The translations under genes and the position numbers were made by a program. A stretch of 35,657 nt of DNA from Ruminococcus sp. (GTDB lineage Bacteria; Bacillota; Clostridia; Lachnospirales; Lachnospiraceae), in contig JARHYE010000064.1 in the NCBI GenBank assembly GCA_029258605.1, positions 1-35,657 of the forward strand, written 5' to 3'. How positions within the stretch are numbered: the first letter of the stretch is position 1; every line of letters starts with the position of its first letter. Positions 25,033 to 32,974 of this stretch are shown piece by piece. Under the pieces are notes generated by a model. That model was not told where the DNA came from. It saw nothing but the letters and a program-made list of their open reading frames with translations, and did no database searches.

Positions 25033-26259
25033 ATGAATAAAAGACTAAATAATAGAGGAAATAGAAGAAAAAGAAGGACAGCAGAAAACCTAATTGCAAA
25101 ATTATTTATAGGCTTTCTTATCATTATGATAGGGTGCAATCTGATTGCGCCAGATAAAAAGATTTCGGAAAAAGAAAACAGAGTATTGGAGCAAAGACCG
25201 AAAATTACTATGTCAGGTCTACTGACTGGTAATTTTATGAAACAGTATGAGAGTTATCTCGCAGATCAATTTGTTGGAAGAGAATTTTTAAGAAAAATCA
25301 AAACAACCATAAGCCGTGTAGGAGGAAGTAAAAAAGAGCAAGGCGTGTTGATTGGAAAAGATGATCAACTATTTGAAGAAATAGCAATGCCACAGTCAGA
25401 ATTATTAGAAAAAAACATTCAGTCCATCAAAACATTTGTGGATACGCATGAGGAACTGAAAGTAAACATGCTTCTTGTACCAGATACAGCAACCATCTTA
25501 CAAGATCAGTTGCCGGCATTTGCGACAGTAGAAGATCAACGAGCTATTTTTGGACGAATGAAAAAAGCCTTAGGGAAATCTGTGAACTGGATAGATGCAG
25601 CGAAGACATTATCCAAACATCAGGACGAAAAAATATACTATAAAACAGATCACCATTGGACAAGTTTAGGGGCATTTTATACATTTGTTGATGCGGCTCC
25701 TTCCTTAGGAATCAAAGAGGACGTATCTTCAAAATATGTTTCCTACCCAGTTTCAACAGACTTTAATGGTACTCTTGCTGCGAAAAGTGGCGTAAAAATG
25801 GGGGTAGATGAAGAAATTGATATTTATGTTCCTCAAAATACGGACAACGATCTTATTGTTAATCATGTAGAAGAGCAGCAAAAGATGGCAACGATCTATC
25901 ATGCAGATAAGTTAAAAACAAGAGATAAGTATGCTGTGTTTTTTGGGGGGAATTCTTCCGTGATCGATATCAAAACGGTATCACAGGATAAAAGAAGGCT
26001 TTTAGTGATCAAAGATTCTTACGCAAATTGTTTTGTTCCGTTTTTGACACCATATTACAGAGAAATTGTTATGGTTGATCCTAGATATTATTCTGGAAAT
26101 ATAGACGATATTTTGCAAACATATAAAATCTCAGATGTATTATTTTTATATAGTGGAAATACTTTTTTACAAGACAATAATTTAAGTGGAGTGTTAGCAA
26201 GTGGGCAATCGAATGAAAACGGAGTTCCTAACAAAAAAGGAACCAGTAAGACTGAATAA
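25033..26259 (+). CDS. DHHW-motif extracellular protein (AlgX/AlgJ-like acyltransferase)
   Basis: The 408-residue protein has a basic N terminus, one membrane segment (about residues 20-39) and an extracellular domain with YYKTDHHWTSLGAFYTF (DHHW at 206-209). This is the name-giving motif of the DHHW family, related to AlgJ/AlgX. A later VIKDSYANCFVPFL supplies a likely SGNH-type Ser. Such proteins accept the acyl group from an MBOAT partner and transfer it to the polymer. It starts 8 bases after the MBOAT stop with AGGTGG upstream. Its 3' end overlaps the following rluF gene by about 50 bases, an unusual join of a surface gene with an rRNA-modifying gene. Confidence 0.9.
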   Translation: MNKRLNNRGNRRKRRTAENLIAKLFIGFLIIMIGCNLIAPDKKISEKENRVLEQRPKITMSGLLTGNFMKQYESYLADQFVGREFLRKIKTTISRVGGSKKEQGVLIGKDDQLFEEIAMPQSELLEKNIQSIKTFVDTHEELKVNMLLVPDTATILQDQLPAFATVEDQRAIFGRMKKALGKSVNWIDAAKTLSKHQDEKIYYKTDHHWTSLGAFYTFVDAAPSLGIKEDVSSKYVSYPVSTDFNGTLAAKSGVKMGVDEEIDIYVPQNTDNDLIVNHVEEQQKMATIYHADKLKTRDKYAVFFGGNSSVIDIKTVSQDKRRLLVIKDSYANCFVPFLTPYYREIVMVDPRYYSGNIDDILQTYKISDVLFLYSGNTFLQDNNLSGVLASGQSNENGVPNKKGTSKTE

Positions 26260-27010
26260 ATTTTTAAGTGAGGCGGGAGTGTGTTCCAGAAGGGAGGCAG
26301 ACCGCCTTATTGAAAGTGGCCAAGTATTTATAGATGGCAAAAAGGCTGGTATGGGAGTAAAGGTCTTTCCAGGTCAGGAAGTAAAAGTTGGAAGAAAAGT
26401 CGTTTCTAAAAATGATAAAATGATTGTAATGGCAGTAAACAAACCAAAAGGAATTGTTTGCACGGAAGAGAAACGGGAAAGAAATAGTATTATCCGCTTT
26501 TTAAATTATCCAGAGCGGATTACTTATGTAGGGCGTCTAGATAAAGATTCTAGAGGTCTTCTTCTTATGACAAATAATGGAGACATCATAAACAAGATGA
26601 TGCGTGCTGGAAATCTACACGAAAAAGAGTATAAAGTCACAGTCGATAAAGCAATTACGGAACAATTTCTTCAAAAGATGTCTTCAGGTGTGCCAATTCT
26701 TGATACCGTAACAAGGCCATGCAAAATTGAACAAATAGGCAAGTATACATTCAAAATTATTTTGACACAGGGACTTAACAGGCAGATTCGAAGAATGTGC
26801 GAAGCTTTGGGCTATGAAGTAAAAGATTTATTACGTACCCGAATTATGAATATAGAGCTTGGACAATTGAAAGAAGGCAGTTATAGAATGCTTTCTGATC
26901 AAGAATTGGAAGAATTATATGATCTTTTGAAAGATTCATCAAACAATATGGTCATACCTGAACATGAAAAAATATTCATCAAAAAGAAAGGCGGAAGTAA
27001 TAGATGGTAG
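26201..27010 (+). CDS. rluF: RluF-like 23S rRNA pseudouridine synthase
   Basis: The enzyme isomerises uridine in 23S rRNA; RluF in E. coli modifies U2604. An S4 RNA-binding domain is at the N terminus (VRLNKFLSEAGVCSRREADRLIESGQVFIDGK). The catalytic domain has YVGRLDKDSRGLLLMTN with the conserved Asp, and QGLNRQIRRMCEALGYEVKDLLRTRIMN, very close to the RluF version. The start is uncertain: GTG 26201 has GGAG nine bases upstream, and ATG 26213 has only a weak AGTGGG. Both lie inside the DHHW gene. The stop overlaps ligA by 7 bases. RluF and RluB/E are similar; the motif pattern favours RluF. Confidence 0.9.
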   Translation: MGNRMKTEFLTKKEPVRLNKFLSEAGVCSRREADRLIESGQVFIDGKKAGMGVKVFPGQEVKVGRKVVSKNDKMIVMAVNKPKGIVCTEEKRERNSIIRFLNYPERITYVGRLDKDSRGLLLMTNNGDIINKMMRAGNLHEKEYKVTVDKAITEQFLQKMSSGVPILDTVTRPCKIEQIGKYTFKIILTQGLNRQIRRMCEALGYEVKDLLRTRIMNIELGQLKEGSYRMLSDQELEELYDLLKDSSNNMVIPEHEKIFIKKKGGSNRW

Positions 27011-28968
27011 ATTCCAAACAGAGAATGTACGAACTCGTGGAGCTTTTGAATCGTGCAAGATATGCGTATGAGCAAGAAGATCAAGAAATCATGAGCAATT
27101 ATGAATATGACAAATTATATGATGAATTGCAGCAATTAGAGCAAGAATTGGGAGTAACGCTTGCATCTAGCCCTACGATTAATGTAGGATATGAAGTCCT
27201 AAGTGAACTTCCAAAAGAACGCCATGAAACACCAATGTTATCTTTGGACAAAACGAAAGAAGTGGCAGATTTAAAAGACTTTCTTCAAGAACAAAAAGCA
27301 GTGATTTCGTGGAAATTAGATGGATTGACGATTGTACTGACCTATCGCCAGGGAGCTTTGGTTAAGGCGGTTACAAGGGGCAATGGAGAAGTAGGAGAAG
27401 TCATTACGAATAATGCAAAGATGTTTAAAAATCTTCCACTTCATATTCCGTATAAAGGAGAATTGATCCTTCGAGGGGAGGCAGTCATTGGATATTCAGA
27501 TTTTGAAAAAATTAATGCGGAGATTGAAGATGTTGATGCGAAATATAAAAATCCGAGAAACCTGTGTAGTGGGTCTGTTCGTCAGTTAAATAATGAGATT
27601 ACAGCTAGAAGAAATGTGAAGTTTTTTGCATTTAATTTGGTAAAAGCAGAAGATGTAGAATTCGAAAATTCTAGAATGAAACAATTTGTATGGCTAAAAG
27701 AGCAAGGATTTGAGGTAGTAGAACACCATGCGGTAACAAAAAGTACGATCGAGGAGGAAGTTGCTTGGTTTGAGAAAAATATTGCAAAGAATGACTTCCC
27801 ATCAGACGGTCTAGTTCTTGCCTATGATGATCTGGCATATGGAAAATCACTTGGTACAACAGCAAAATTTCCAAGGGATTCCTTTGCGTTTAAATGGGCG
27901 GATGAAATGAAAGATACAACATTATTGTCAATCGAATGGAGTCCTTCAAGGACAGGACTTATTAATCCAGTTGCTATTTTTGAACCTGTGGAATTAGAGG
28001 GGACAACTGTAAGTCGTGCAAGTGTACACAATATAAGTATTATGGAAGAGTTGGAACTTGGAATTGGAGATCAGATCCAAGTTTACAAAGCAAACATGAT
28101 CATTCCGCAAATTGCAGAAAACCTTACAAGAAGTGGGGTTCGAGATATTCCAGAGGAATGTCCAGTGTGTGGAGGAAAGACAAAAATATCCATGGAAAAT
28201 GGTACAAAAACATTGTATTGTACCAATAAGAATTGTCAGGCGAAACAAATCAAGTCTTTTGCCTTGTTTGTGAGCAGAGATGCTATGAATATGGAAGGTC
28301 TTTCAGAAGCAACTTTGGAAAAATTTATTGCAAAAGGCTTTATCAAAGACTTTGTGGATATTTTTCATTTGAAACAATATGAGACCCAGATCAAATCAAT
28401 GGAAGGATTTGGAACAAAGTCCTATGATAATTTGATCAGTAAAATAGAAAGCGCGAGAAACACAACTTTACCAAAACTGATTTATAGCTTAGGAATCGCG
28501 AATATTGGACTTTCCAATGCGAAGCTTATTTGTCGTGCATTTAAAAATGATCCGGAAAAGATTGCGCATGCTACCATAGAGCAGTTAAATGAAATTTCAG
28601 GGATAGGGGATGTCATTGCGAAGACATTTGTAGCCTATTTTTCGGAGGAGTCCAACAAAGAGTTGTATGAAAAACTACTAAAAGAAGTAAAACTTCCAAA
28701 AGATGAGGAGACGACTATCGATCAAATTTTCTCAAATATGAATTTTGTTGTTACAGGAAGTGTGCAGCAGTTTGCCAACCGCAATGAAATCAAAGAGGTG
28801 ATTGAGTCAAGAGGCGGAAAAGTGACAGGATCCGTTACTTCAAAAACCACATATTTGATTAATAACGATGTAACTTCTACTTCCTCAAAAAATAAAAAAG
28901 CAAGAGAACTTGGAATACCAATCTTATCAGAAGAAGCATTTTTAAATTTGTTACGTGAAAACGTTTAG
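27004..28968 (+). CDS. ligA: NAD-dependent DNA ligase LigA
   Basis: LigA seals nicks with NAD as the adenylate donor. The 654-residue protein has the N-terminal Ia domain (YDKLYDELQQLE), adenylation Lys104 in SWKLDGLT, the oligonucleotide-binding domain, a four-Cys zinc finger (CPVCGG...CTNKNCQAK), helix-hairpin-helix repeats (YSLGIANIGLSNAK, ISGIGDVIAKTF) and a C-terminal BRCT domain (NFVVTGSVQQF...RGGKVTGSVTSKTTYLIN). Length is close to that of E. coli LigA (671). It overlaps rluF by 7 bases, with GGCGGAAG upstream. Its divergence, and whether another ligA exists in the genome, cannot be judged here. No terminator follows before the clpX promoter. Confidence 0.96.
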   Translation: MVDSKQRMYELVELLNRARYAYEQEDQEIMSNYEYDKLYDELQQLEQELGVTLASSPTINVGYEVLSELPKERHETPMLSLDKTKEVADLKDFLQEQKAVISWKLDGLTIVLTYRQGALVKAVTRGNGEVGEVITNNAKMFKNLPLHIPYKGELILRGEAVIGYSDFEKINAEIEDVDAKYKNPRNLCSGSVRQLNNEITARRNVKFFAFNLVKAEDVEFENSRMKQFVWLKEQGFEVVEHHAVTKSTIEEEVAWFEKNIAKNDFPSDGLVLAYDDLAYGKSLGTTAKFPRDSFAFKWADEMKDTTLLSIEWSPSRTGLINPVAIFEPVELEGTTVSRASVHNISIMEELELGIGDQIQVYKANMIIPQIAENLTRSGVRDIPEECPVCGGKTKISMENGTKTLYCTNKNCQAKQIKSFALFVSRDAMNMEGLSEATLEKFIAKGFIKDFVDIFHLKQYETQIKSMEGFGTKSYDNLISKIESARNTTLPKLIYSLGIANIGLSNAKLICRAFKNDPEKIAHATIEQLNEISGIGDVIAKTFVAYFSEESNKELYEKLLKEVKLPKDEETTIDQIFSNMNFVVTGSVQQFANRNEIKEVIESRGGKVTGSVTSKTTYLINNDVTSTSSKNKKARELGIPILSEEAFLNLLRENV

Positions 28969-28979
28969 AAAAACTTTAT

Positions 28980-29008
28980 TTGTCTACATGAAAAAATTGC
29001 GTTATAAT
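28980..29008 (+). promoter_or_regulatory. clpX promoter TTGTCT-N17-TATAAT
   Basis: The -35 (28980-28985) and perfect -10 (29003-29008) have a 17-base spacer. GTATT-AC-AATAC (29009-29020), a small inverted repeat, covers the predicted start of transcription. No CtsR-type repeat (GGTCAAA) is visible. Confidence 0.8.
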
Positions 29009-29043
29009 GTATTACAATACTTTAAACGAAAGAAGGGGACAAA

Positions 29044-30510
29044 ATGTCAGACAAAGATTTGATTATAGATGAATCCGATGTAGAAGAAAAAGAATCGGAA
29101 ATTGTTGATGGTATTGTAGAAGAAAAAAAGGAAGCAAAAGTAGCAAACTCAAAAGAAGATGAGGAAGAAGATGGATATGAAAAATTTTGTATGATCTGCC
29201 ATCGCCCAGAGAGTGTTACCGGAAAGATGATTGAACTTCCAAATAACCTAACAGTGTGCCCAGATTGTATGCAAAAGAGTTTTGATACGATGATGAACAG
29301 TTCCATGGATTTTAGTAAACTGATGAACATGCCAGGAGTTCAATTTTTAAATATGTCCGATTTAGAAAACATGGTACCAAAGCAGCAGAAAGTTAAGAAG
29401 AAAAAAGAAAAACCGAAGGATTATAAGACACTCGATCTGAAAAATATTCCGGCACCACACAAGATCAAGGCACGTCTTGATGAATATGTAGTAGGACAGG
29501 AGTATGCAAAGAAAGCAATTTCCGTAGCAGTATACAATCACTATAAACGTGTTGCTACAAATACAATGGATGATATTGAAATTGAAAAGTCAAACATGCT
29601 TATGATTGGACCTACAGGAAGTGGAAAGACCTATTTGGTTAAGACACTTGCAAAATTGCTGGATGTACCACTTGCGATTACAGACGCTACCTCACTGACA
29701 GAGGCTGGATATATTGGAGATGATATCGAGAGTGTAGTTTCAAAACTTCTCGCAGCAGCGGACAATGATGTAGAGCGTGCAGAAAATGGAATTATTTTTA
29801 TAGATGAAATCGATAAGATTGCAAAGAAGAAAAATTCAAGTCAAAGAGATGTAAGTGGAGAGTCTGTTCAGCAAGGATTATTAAAATTGCTGGAGGGAAG
29901 TGAAGTAGAAGTTCCAGTAGGGGCAAATAGTAAAAATGCCATGGTACCTCTTACAACCGTGAACACAAAGAATATTTTATTTATTTGTGGTGGAGCCTTC
30001 CCAGGACTAGACGAGATCATAGTAGAGCGTTTATCCCATAAGACTTCTATCGGATTCAATGCAGAATTAAAAGATAAATATGAGCATGATAAAAATATTT
30101 TAGAGAAAGTAACAGTAGAAGATCTTCGCTCTTTTGGATTGATTCCTGAATTTATCGGACGTCTTCCAATTATCTTTACATTAAAGGGATTGGATCAGGA
30201 TATGCTTGTTAAAATTTTGAAGGAACCGAAAAATGCGATTTTAAAACAATACAAAAAACTTCTTGCTTTGGATGAGGTAAATTTGATCTTTAATGATGAA
30301 GCATTAGAAGCAATCGCAAAGAAAGCAATGAAAAAAGAAACGGGAGCACGAGCTCTACGTGCAATTATCGAGGAATTTATGCTTGATATTATGTACGAGA
30401 TTCCAAAAGATGATAACATTGGACAAGTAACTATTACAAAAGAATATATTGAGGGAACAGGTGGACCGATTATAGAACTTCGCGGACAGTCAACACCACT
30501 TCTTTCCTAA
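29044..30510 (+). CDS. clpX: ClpX-like AAA+ unfoldase, divergent
   Basis: ClpX unfolds tagged proteins and feeds them to ClpP. The 488-residue protein has an acidic N-terminal extension (residues 1-45), a four-Cys zinc domain (Cys49, 52, 72, 75), a Met-rich linker, then the AAA+ core: IPAPHKIKARLDEYVVGQ, GPTGSGKT (189-196), pore loop GYIG (222-225), IIFIDEIDKI, RDVSGESVQQGLLKLLEGS and GARALR (sensor II). The ClpP-docking IGF tripeptide is kept (336-338). The pore-2 RKH motif of usual ClpX is replaced (GANSKNAMVPL, around 293-303). It is about 60 residues longer than E. coli ClpX and is not next to clpP or tig, so it may be a second, specialised copy. It has its own promoter and terminator. 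Confidence 0.9.
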   Translation: MSDKDLIIDESDVEEKESEIVDGIVEEKKEAKVANSKEDEEEDGYEKFCMICHRPESVTGKMIELPNNLTVCPDCMQKSFDTMMNSSMDFSKLMNMPGVQFLNMSDLENMVPKQQKVKKKKEKPKDYKTLDLKNIPAPHKIKARLDEYVVGQEYAKKAISVAVYNHYKRVATNTMDDIEIEKSNMLMIGPTGSGKTYLVKTLAKLLDVPLAITDATSLTEAGYIGDDIESVVSKLLAAADNDVERAENGIIFIDEIDKIAKKKNSSQRDVSGESVQQGLLKLLEGSEVEVPVGANSKNAMVPLTTVNTKNILFICGGAFPGLDEIIVERLSHKTSIGFNAELKDKYEHDKNILEKVTVEDLRSFGLIPEFIGRLPIIFTLKGLDQDMLVKILKEPKNAILKQYKKLLALDEVNLIFNDEALEAIAKKAMKKETGARALRAIIEEFMLDIMYEIPKDDNIGQVTITKEYIEGTGGPIIELRGQSTPLLS

Positions 30511-30515
30511 ATAGC

Positions 30516-30572
30516 AAACCGTTTTGTAAGTTGTCTGTAAAGATTACAGCAACTTGCAAAAGCGGTTTTTTT
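30516..30572 (+). terminator. Rho-independent terminator after clpX
   Basis: A long hairpin: AAACCG, TTTTG and AAGTTG pair with CAACTT, CAAAA and CGGTTT across small bulges, topped by a perfect CTGTAA-AGA-TTACAG stem, followed by seven T. It lies between convergent genes but has a good T run only for the plus strand. Confidence 0.9.
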
Positions 30573-30575
30573 ACG

Positions 30576-32276
30576 TTAGAGGTTTCGGATTTCATTAAAT
30601 GTATTAAATAGATTTAGTTTTCCATACCCAAAGAGCTGATTCGGGTATGTCATGGAGGAGGGACGTATTGCTCCAAGAATTAGAAGACTTTTTAATTCAT
30701 AGGAGTCAATTCTAGAAATTCCCATTTGATATCTGGCCCATTCAAGGAGCAGGGCAGAAGCACCTGAAGTAAGAGCGGCGGAAACACTAGAACCAGATCG
30801 AACGGCATAGCGGTTGTTGGGAATTGGTCCTTTCACATTGATTCCAGGAGCGGTAATGTCAGGGACGATTAATTGATTTCTGGTATACCCTCTGCTAGAA
30901 CTTAGAGCAATCCCATCTGTTGCACTGTCATAGTAGGAAACGCTAATGGGACCAATCGTATTTGCAGGATCTGTAACAGTGTAATCAGGGTTTGCATTTA
31001 AAAAATAGATTTCGCCACCTATAAATTCGCGTACAGGAAGCCACAGATGAAAAAAACCAGTGATTGCCTGCAAAGGAGTAACAGTAAGACGCCACACTCC
31101 TGCAGCAGGTGTTTGAAATCGAAAATAAACCATGGCAGAAGAACTACGCTCAATAATTAGACGATAGGTGATTTCTACTTTCGTTCCATCTAGGATAAAT
31201 TGGTAGGTTGATGCCACGCTTGTTTCAATTGGAATAGGGTTAGAGGTGTCACCAGATGGAGAAGTGAGATTGATCGAAAGTAGATTTGGAAGATCTGACC
31301 ATAATTCCATCACAAACCCTTTGATATTTTCCCCGACGCGTATTTCTACGGAATTTGGGGTGTCTTTTTTTAGTTCGTATGAATAATGATGTCTTTGATC
31401 TGCCTCATTTCCACATCCAACAACCGGAATTCGACTATTTAAAAGACTATAGTTTTCAAGGGAATACGAAAAAGCGCTTAAACTTGTGTGACCGCCCATA
31501 TTTGAGCCAAGAGCCACGCAGATTACAAGAGGAAGATTGAACTTGGAGGCAAGATTATTTAAGTATTTTAAACCTAATAGAATATCAGTTTCTTGATAGC
31601 AAGGAGTATCTTCGGGAATATAATAATAATTTTTCAAGTATTGTTTTGCAGGTTTTAATTTTACCATGGCAATAGAAGCTTCCGGTGCAGCTCCAAGAAA
31701 TTGTTCTTCTACATCCCCACTTCCAGCGGCAACGCCAGCGAGAAAGGTTCCGTGACTTTGTTCATCTTTTGAAGGAACAACAGAAAAAGGATCCGAATGA
31801 GTAAGCGCTAGATTGACTTCTTCTTGTGTGTATTCTGTACCATAGATAAATCCAGAAGGAGAAGGTCCATCTTGTATCGTTTGATCCCAAATACCTAGAA
31901 TTCTTGTAGAACCATCAATGTTTTGAAACGCTGGATTTGTATAGTCGATACCAGTATCGATAAAACCAAGTAGAATTCCATTTCCCTTCAATTGTAAAGT
32001 TGGAAAATTTTGGACTTGGGAAATGCCAGCTTTTGTCAATGTTTCAAGACTCAAAAGTGTGTAGCATTTTGGAATCGTATTATAGCTAAATCTACTTAGA
32101 TTTACAGGATCTGCAAGAATAGAAGAAATAGAAATGCATCGATATCCAAAGTCTGCATCTTGTGCGCAGAGTTGTTCTGTAGAAATATCTGAGAGTGTAA
32201 AAGGAATGGTATCGGATATAATAAAATCACGATAGTTTTCGGAAAGAATCCGTTCTTTGCAAATAAAAGGGTCCAT
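30576..32276 (-). CDS. S8 subtilisin-family protease (Csp-like)
   Basis: The 566-residue subtilase has Asp107 (GFIDTGIDY), His175 (SHGTFLAG) and Ser497 (RSGSSVSAALTSGA), plus the oxyanion Asn290 (GNEADQRHH). The catalytic Ser motif lacks the usual GTSMAAPH and resembles the clostridial Csp germination proteases (GTSVAAA as I recall). A domain of about 140 residues with beta character is inserted between the Asn and Ser motifs, also a Csp feature. No signal peptide is visible after the chosen start. The ORF-track start (32402) is unlikely because a TATAAT on the minus strand (32304-32309) lies inside that extension; MDPFICKERILSENY at 32276 fits the family. Whether it acts in germination or as a housekeeping protease is open. 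Confidence 0.85.
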   Translation of the reverse strand: MDPFICKERILSENYRDFIISDTIPFTLSDISTEQLCAQDADFGYRCISISSILADPVNLSRFSYNTIPKCYTLLSLETLTKAGISQVQNFPTLQLKGNGILLGFIDTGIDYTNPAFQNIDGSTRILGIWDQTIQDGPSPSGFIYGTEYTQEEVNLALTHSDPFSVVPSKDEQSHGTFLAGVAAGSGDVEEQFLGAAPEASIAMVKLKPAKQYLKNYYYIPEDTPCYQETDILLGLKYLNNLASKFNLPLVICVALGSNMGGHTSLSAFSYSLENYSLLNSRIPVVGCGNEADQRHHYSYELKKDTPNSVEIRVGENIKGFVMELWSDLPNLLSINLTSPSGDTSNPIPIETSVASTYQFILDGTKVEITYRLIIERSSSAMVYFRFQTPAAGVWRLTVTPLQAITGFFHLWLPVREFIGGEIYFLNANPDYTVTDPANTIGPISVSYYDSATDGIALSSSRGYTRNQLIVPDITAPGINVKGPIPNNRYAVRSGSSVSAALTSGASALLLEWARYQMGISRIDSYELKSLLILGAIRPSSMTYPNQLFGYGKLNLFNTFNEIRNL

Positions 32277-32303
32277 ATATGTAACAACTTTCAGTTTTTT
32301 TAA

Positions 32304-32309
32304 ATTATA
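32304..32309 (-). promoter_or_regulatory. -10 box for the S8 protease gene
   Basis: TATAAT on the minus strand, 27 bases before the start codon at 32276. No convincing -35 at 16-18 bases. It supports the shorter protein start. Confidence 0.5.
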
Positions 32310-32353
32310 TGAAAGTTTAAAAAGATTTAATAACAAAAAAATGGGATATCGGT

Positions 32354-32359
32354 TATAAT
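32354..32359 (+). promoter_or_regulatory. -10 box for the zinc-ribbon/LEA-like gene
   Basis: A perfect TATAAT, with a weak TAACAA 17 bases upstream. It is divergent from the S8 protease promoter. The leader contains a small inverted repeat ATGATT...AATCAT (32383-32402). Confidence 0.55.
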
Positions 32360-32423
32360 GTATATAAATAGATAATCTGCGTATGATTTTTCTTAGAATC
32401 ATTTGTGAAAGGAGAATACAGAT

Positions 32424-32963
32424 ATGAAAACATTTTTTGAAGATTTAGGACAGAAAATTGCAGAAACTGCAGAAAAAGTAACGAACAAAGCAGAGGATGC
32501 TGTGGAGGTTACAAGAATCAAAAATCAGATTCGAAATTTAGAATGTGCCAATAAGGAAGATTTCATTGAAATTGGGAAAAAGATCTATACTCATTATCAG
32601 GCAGGAGAAGAGATTGATTCAGAATATGCGGATATCTGTGAAGCAATTGAAAATAGAAGAGAAAGCATTCGAAAATACGAAAAGCAGATTTCAGATGTAA
32701 AAGGAACCGCAGTTTGTCAGACTTGTGGCAAGAGTGTGCCAAGAGAAAAAGACAGCAAATTCTGTCCATATTGTGGACAAAAACTATCCAAAGACATAGA
32801 AGAGGTAGTGGATGAAGTAAAAGAGAAAGCCGAGGATATAGTAGGACATGTAAAAGACAAAGCAGAAGATGCCATTGATCAGGCAAAAGAAAAAACTTCT
32901 GACTTTGTTCAAGATGTGTGCGAAAAGACAGCAGAGAAAGTATCTGATTTATTAGATGACTAA
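32424..32963 (+). CDS. Zinc-ribbon protein with flanking 11-residue (LEA-like) amphipathic repeats
   Basis: I do not recognise a named family for this 179-residue soluble protein. Residues 28-95 are helical and coiled-coil-like. Residues 98-117 form a zinc ribbon (CQTCGKSVPREKDSKFCPYC). After it come four consecutive 11-residue units: VKEKAEDIVGH (132), VKDKAEDAIDQ (143), AKEKTSDFVQD (154) and VCEKTAEKVSD (165). The N terminus holds similar units (LGQKIAETAEK, VTNKAEDAVEV). Such 11-mers resemble group 3 LEA proteins and apolipophorins, which form amphipathic helices on membranes or in dry states. GAAAGGAG precedes the start. The LspA-like gene begins 12 bases after its stop, so they form an operon. 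Confidence 0.82.
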   Translation: MKTFFEDLGQKIAETAEKVTNKAEDAVEVTRIKNQIRNLECANKEDFIEIGKKIYTHYQAGEEIDSEYADICEAIENRRESIRKYEKQISDVKGTAVCQTCGKSVPREKDSKFCPYCGQKLSKDIEEVVDEVKEKAEDIVGHVKDKAEDAIDQAKEKTSDFVQDVCEKTAEKVSDLLDD

Positions 32964-32974
32964 GGAGAAGGTGC

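Noticed and set aside
32277-32402. N-terminal extension of the S8 protease in the ORF track
   Set aside because: It contains the likely -10 box for the gene and lacks homology-like features; Met at 32276 gives the expected Csp-like N terminus.
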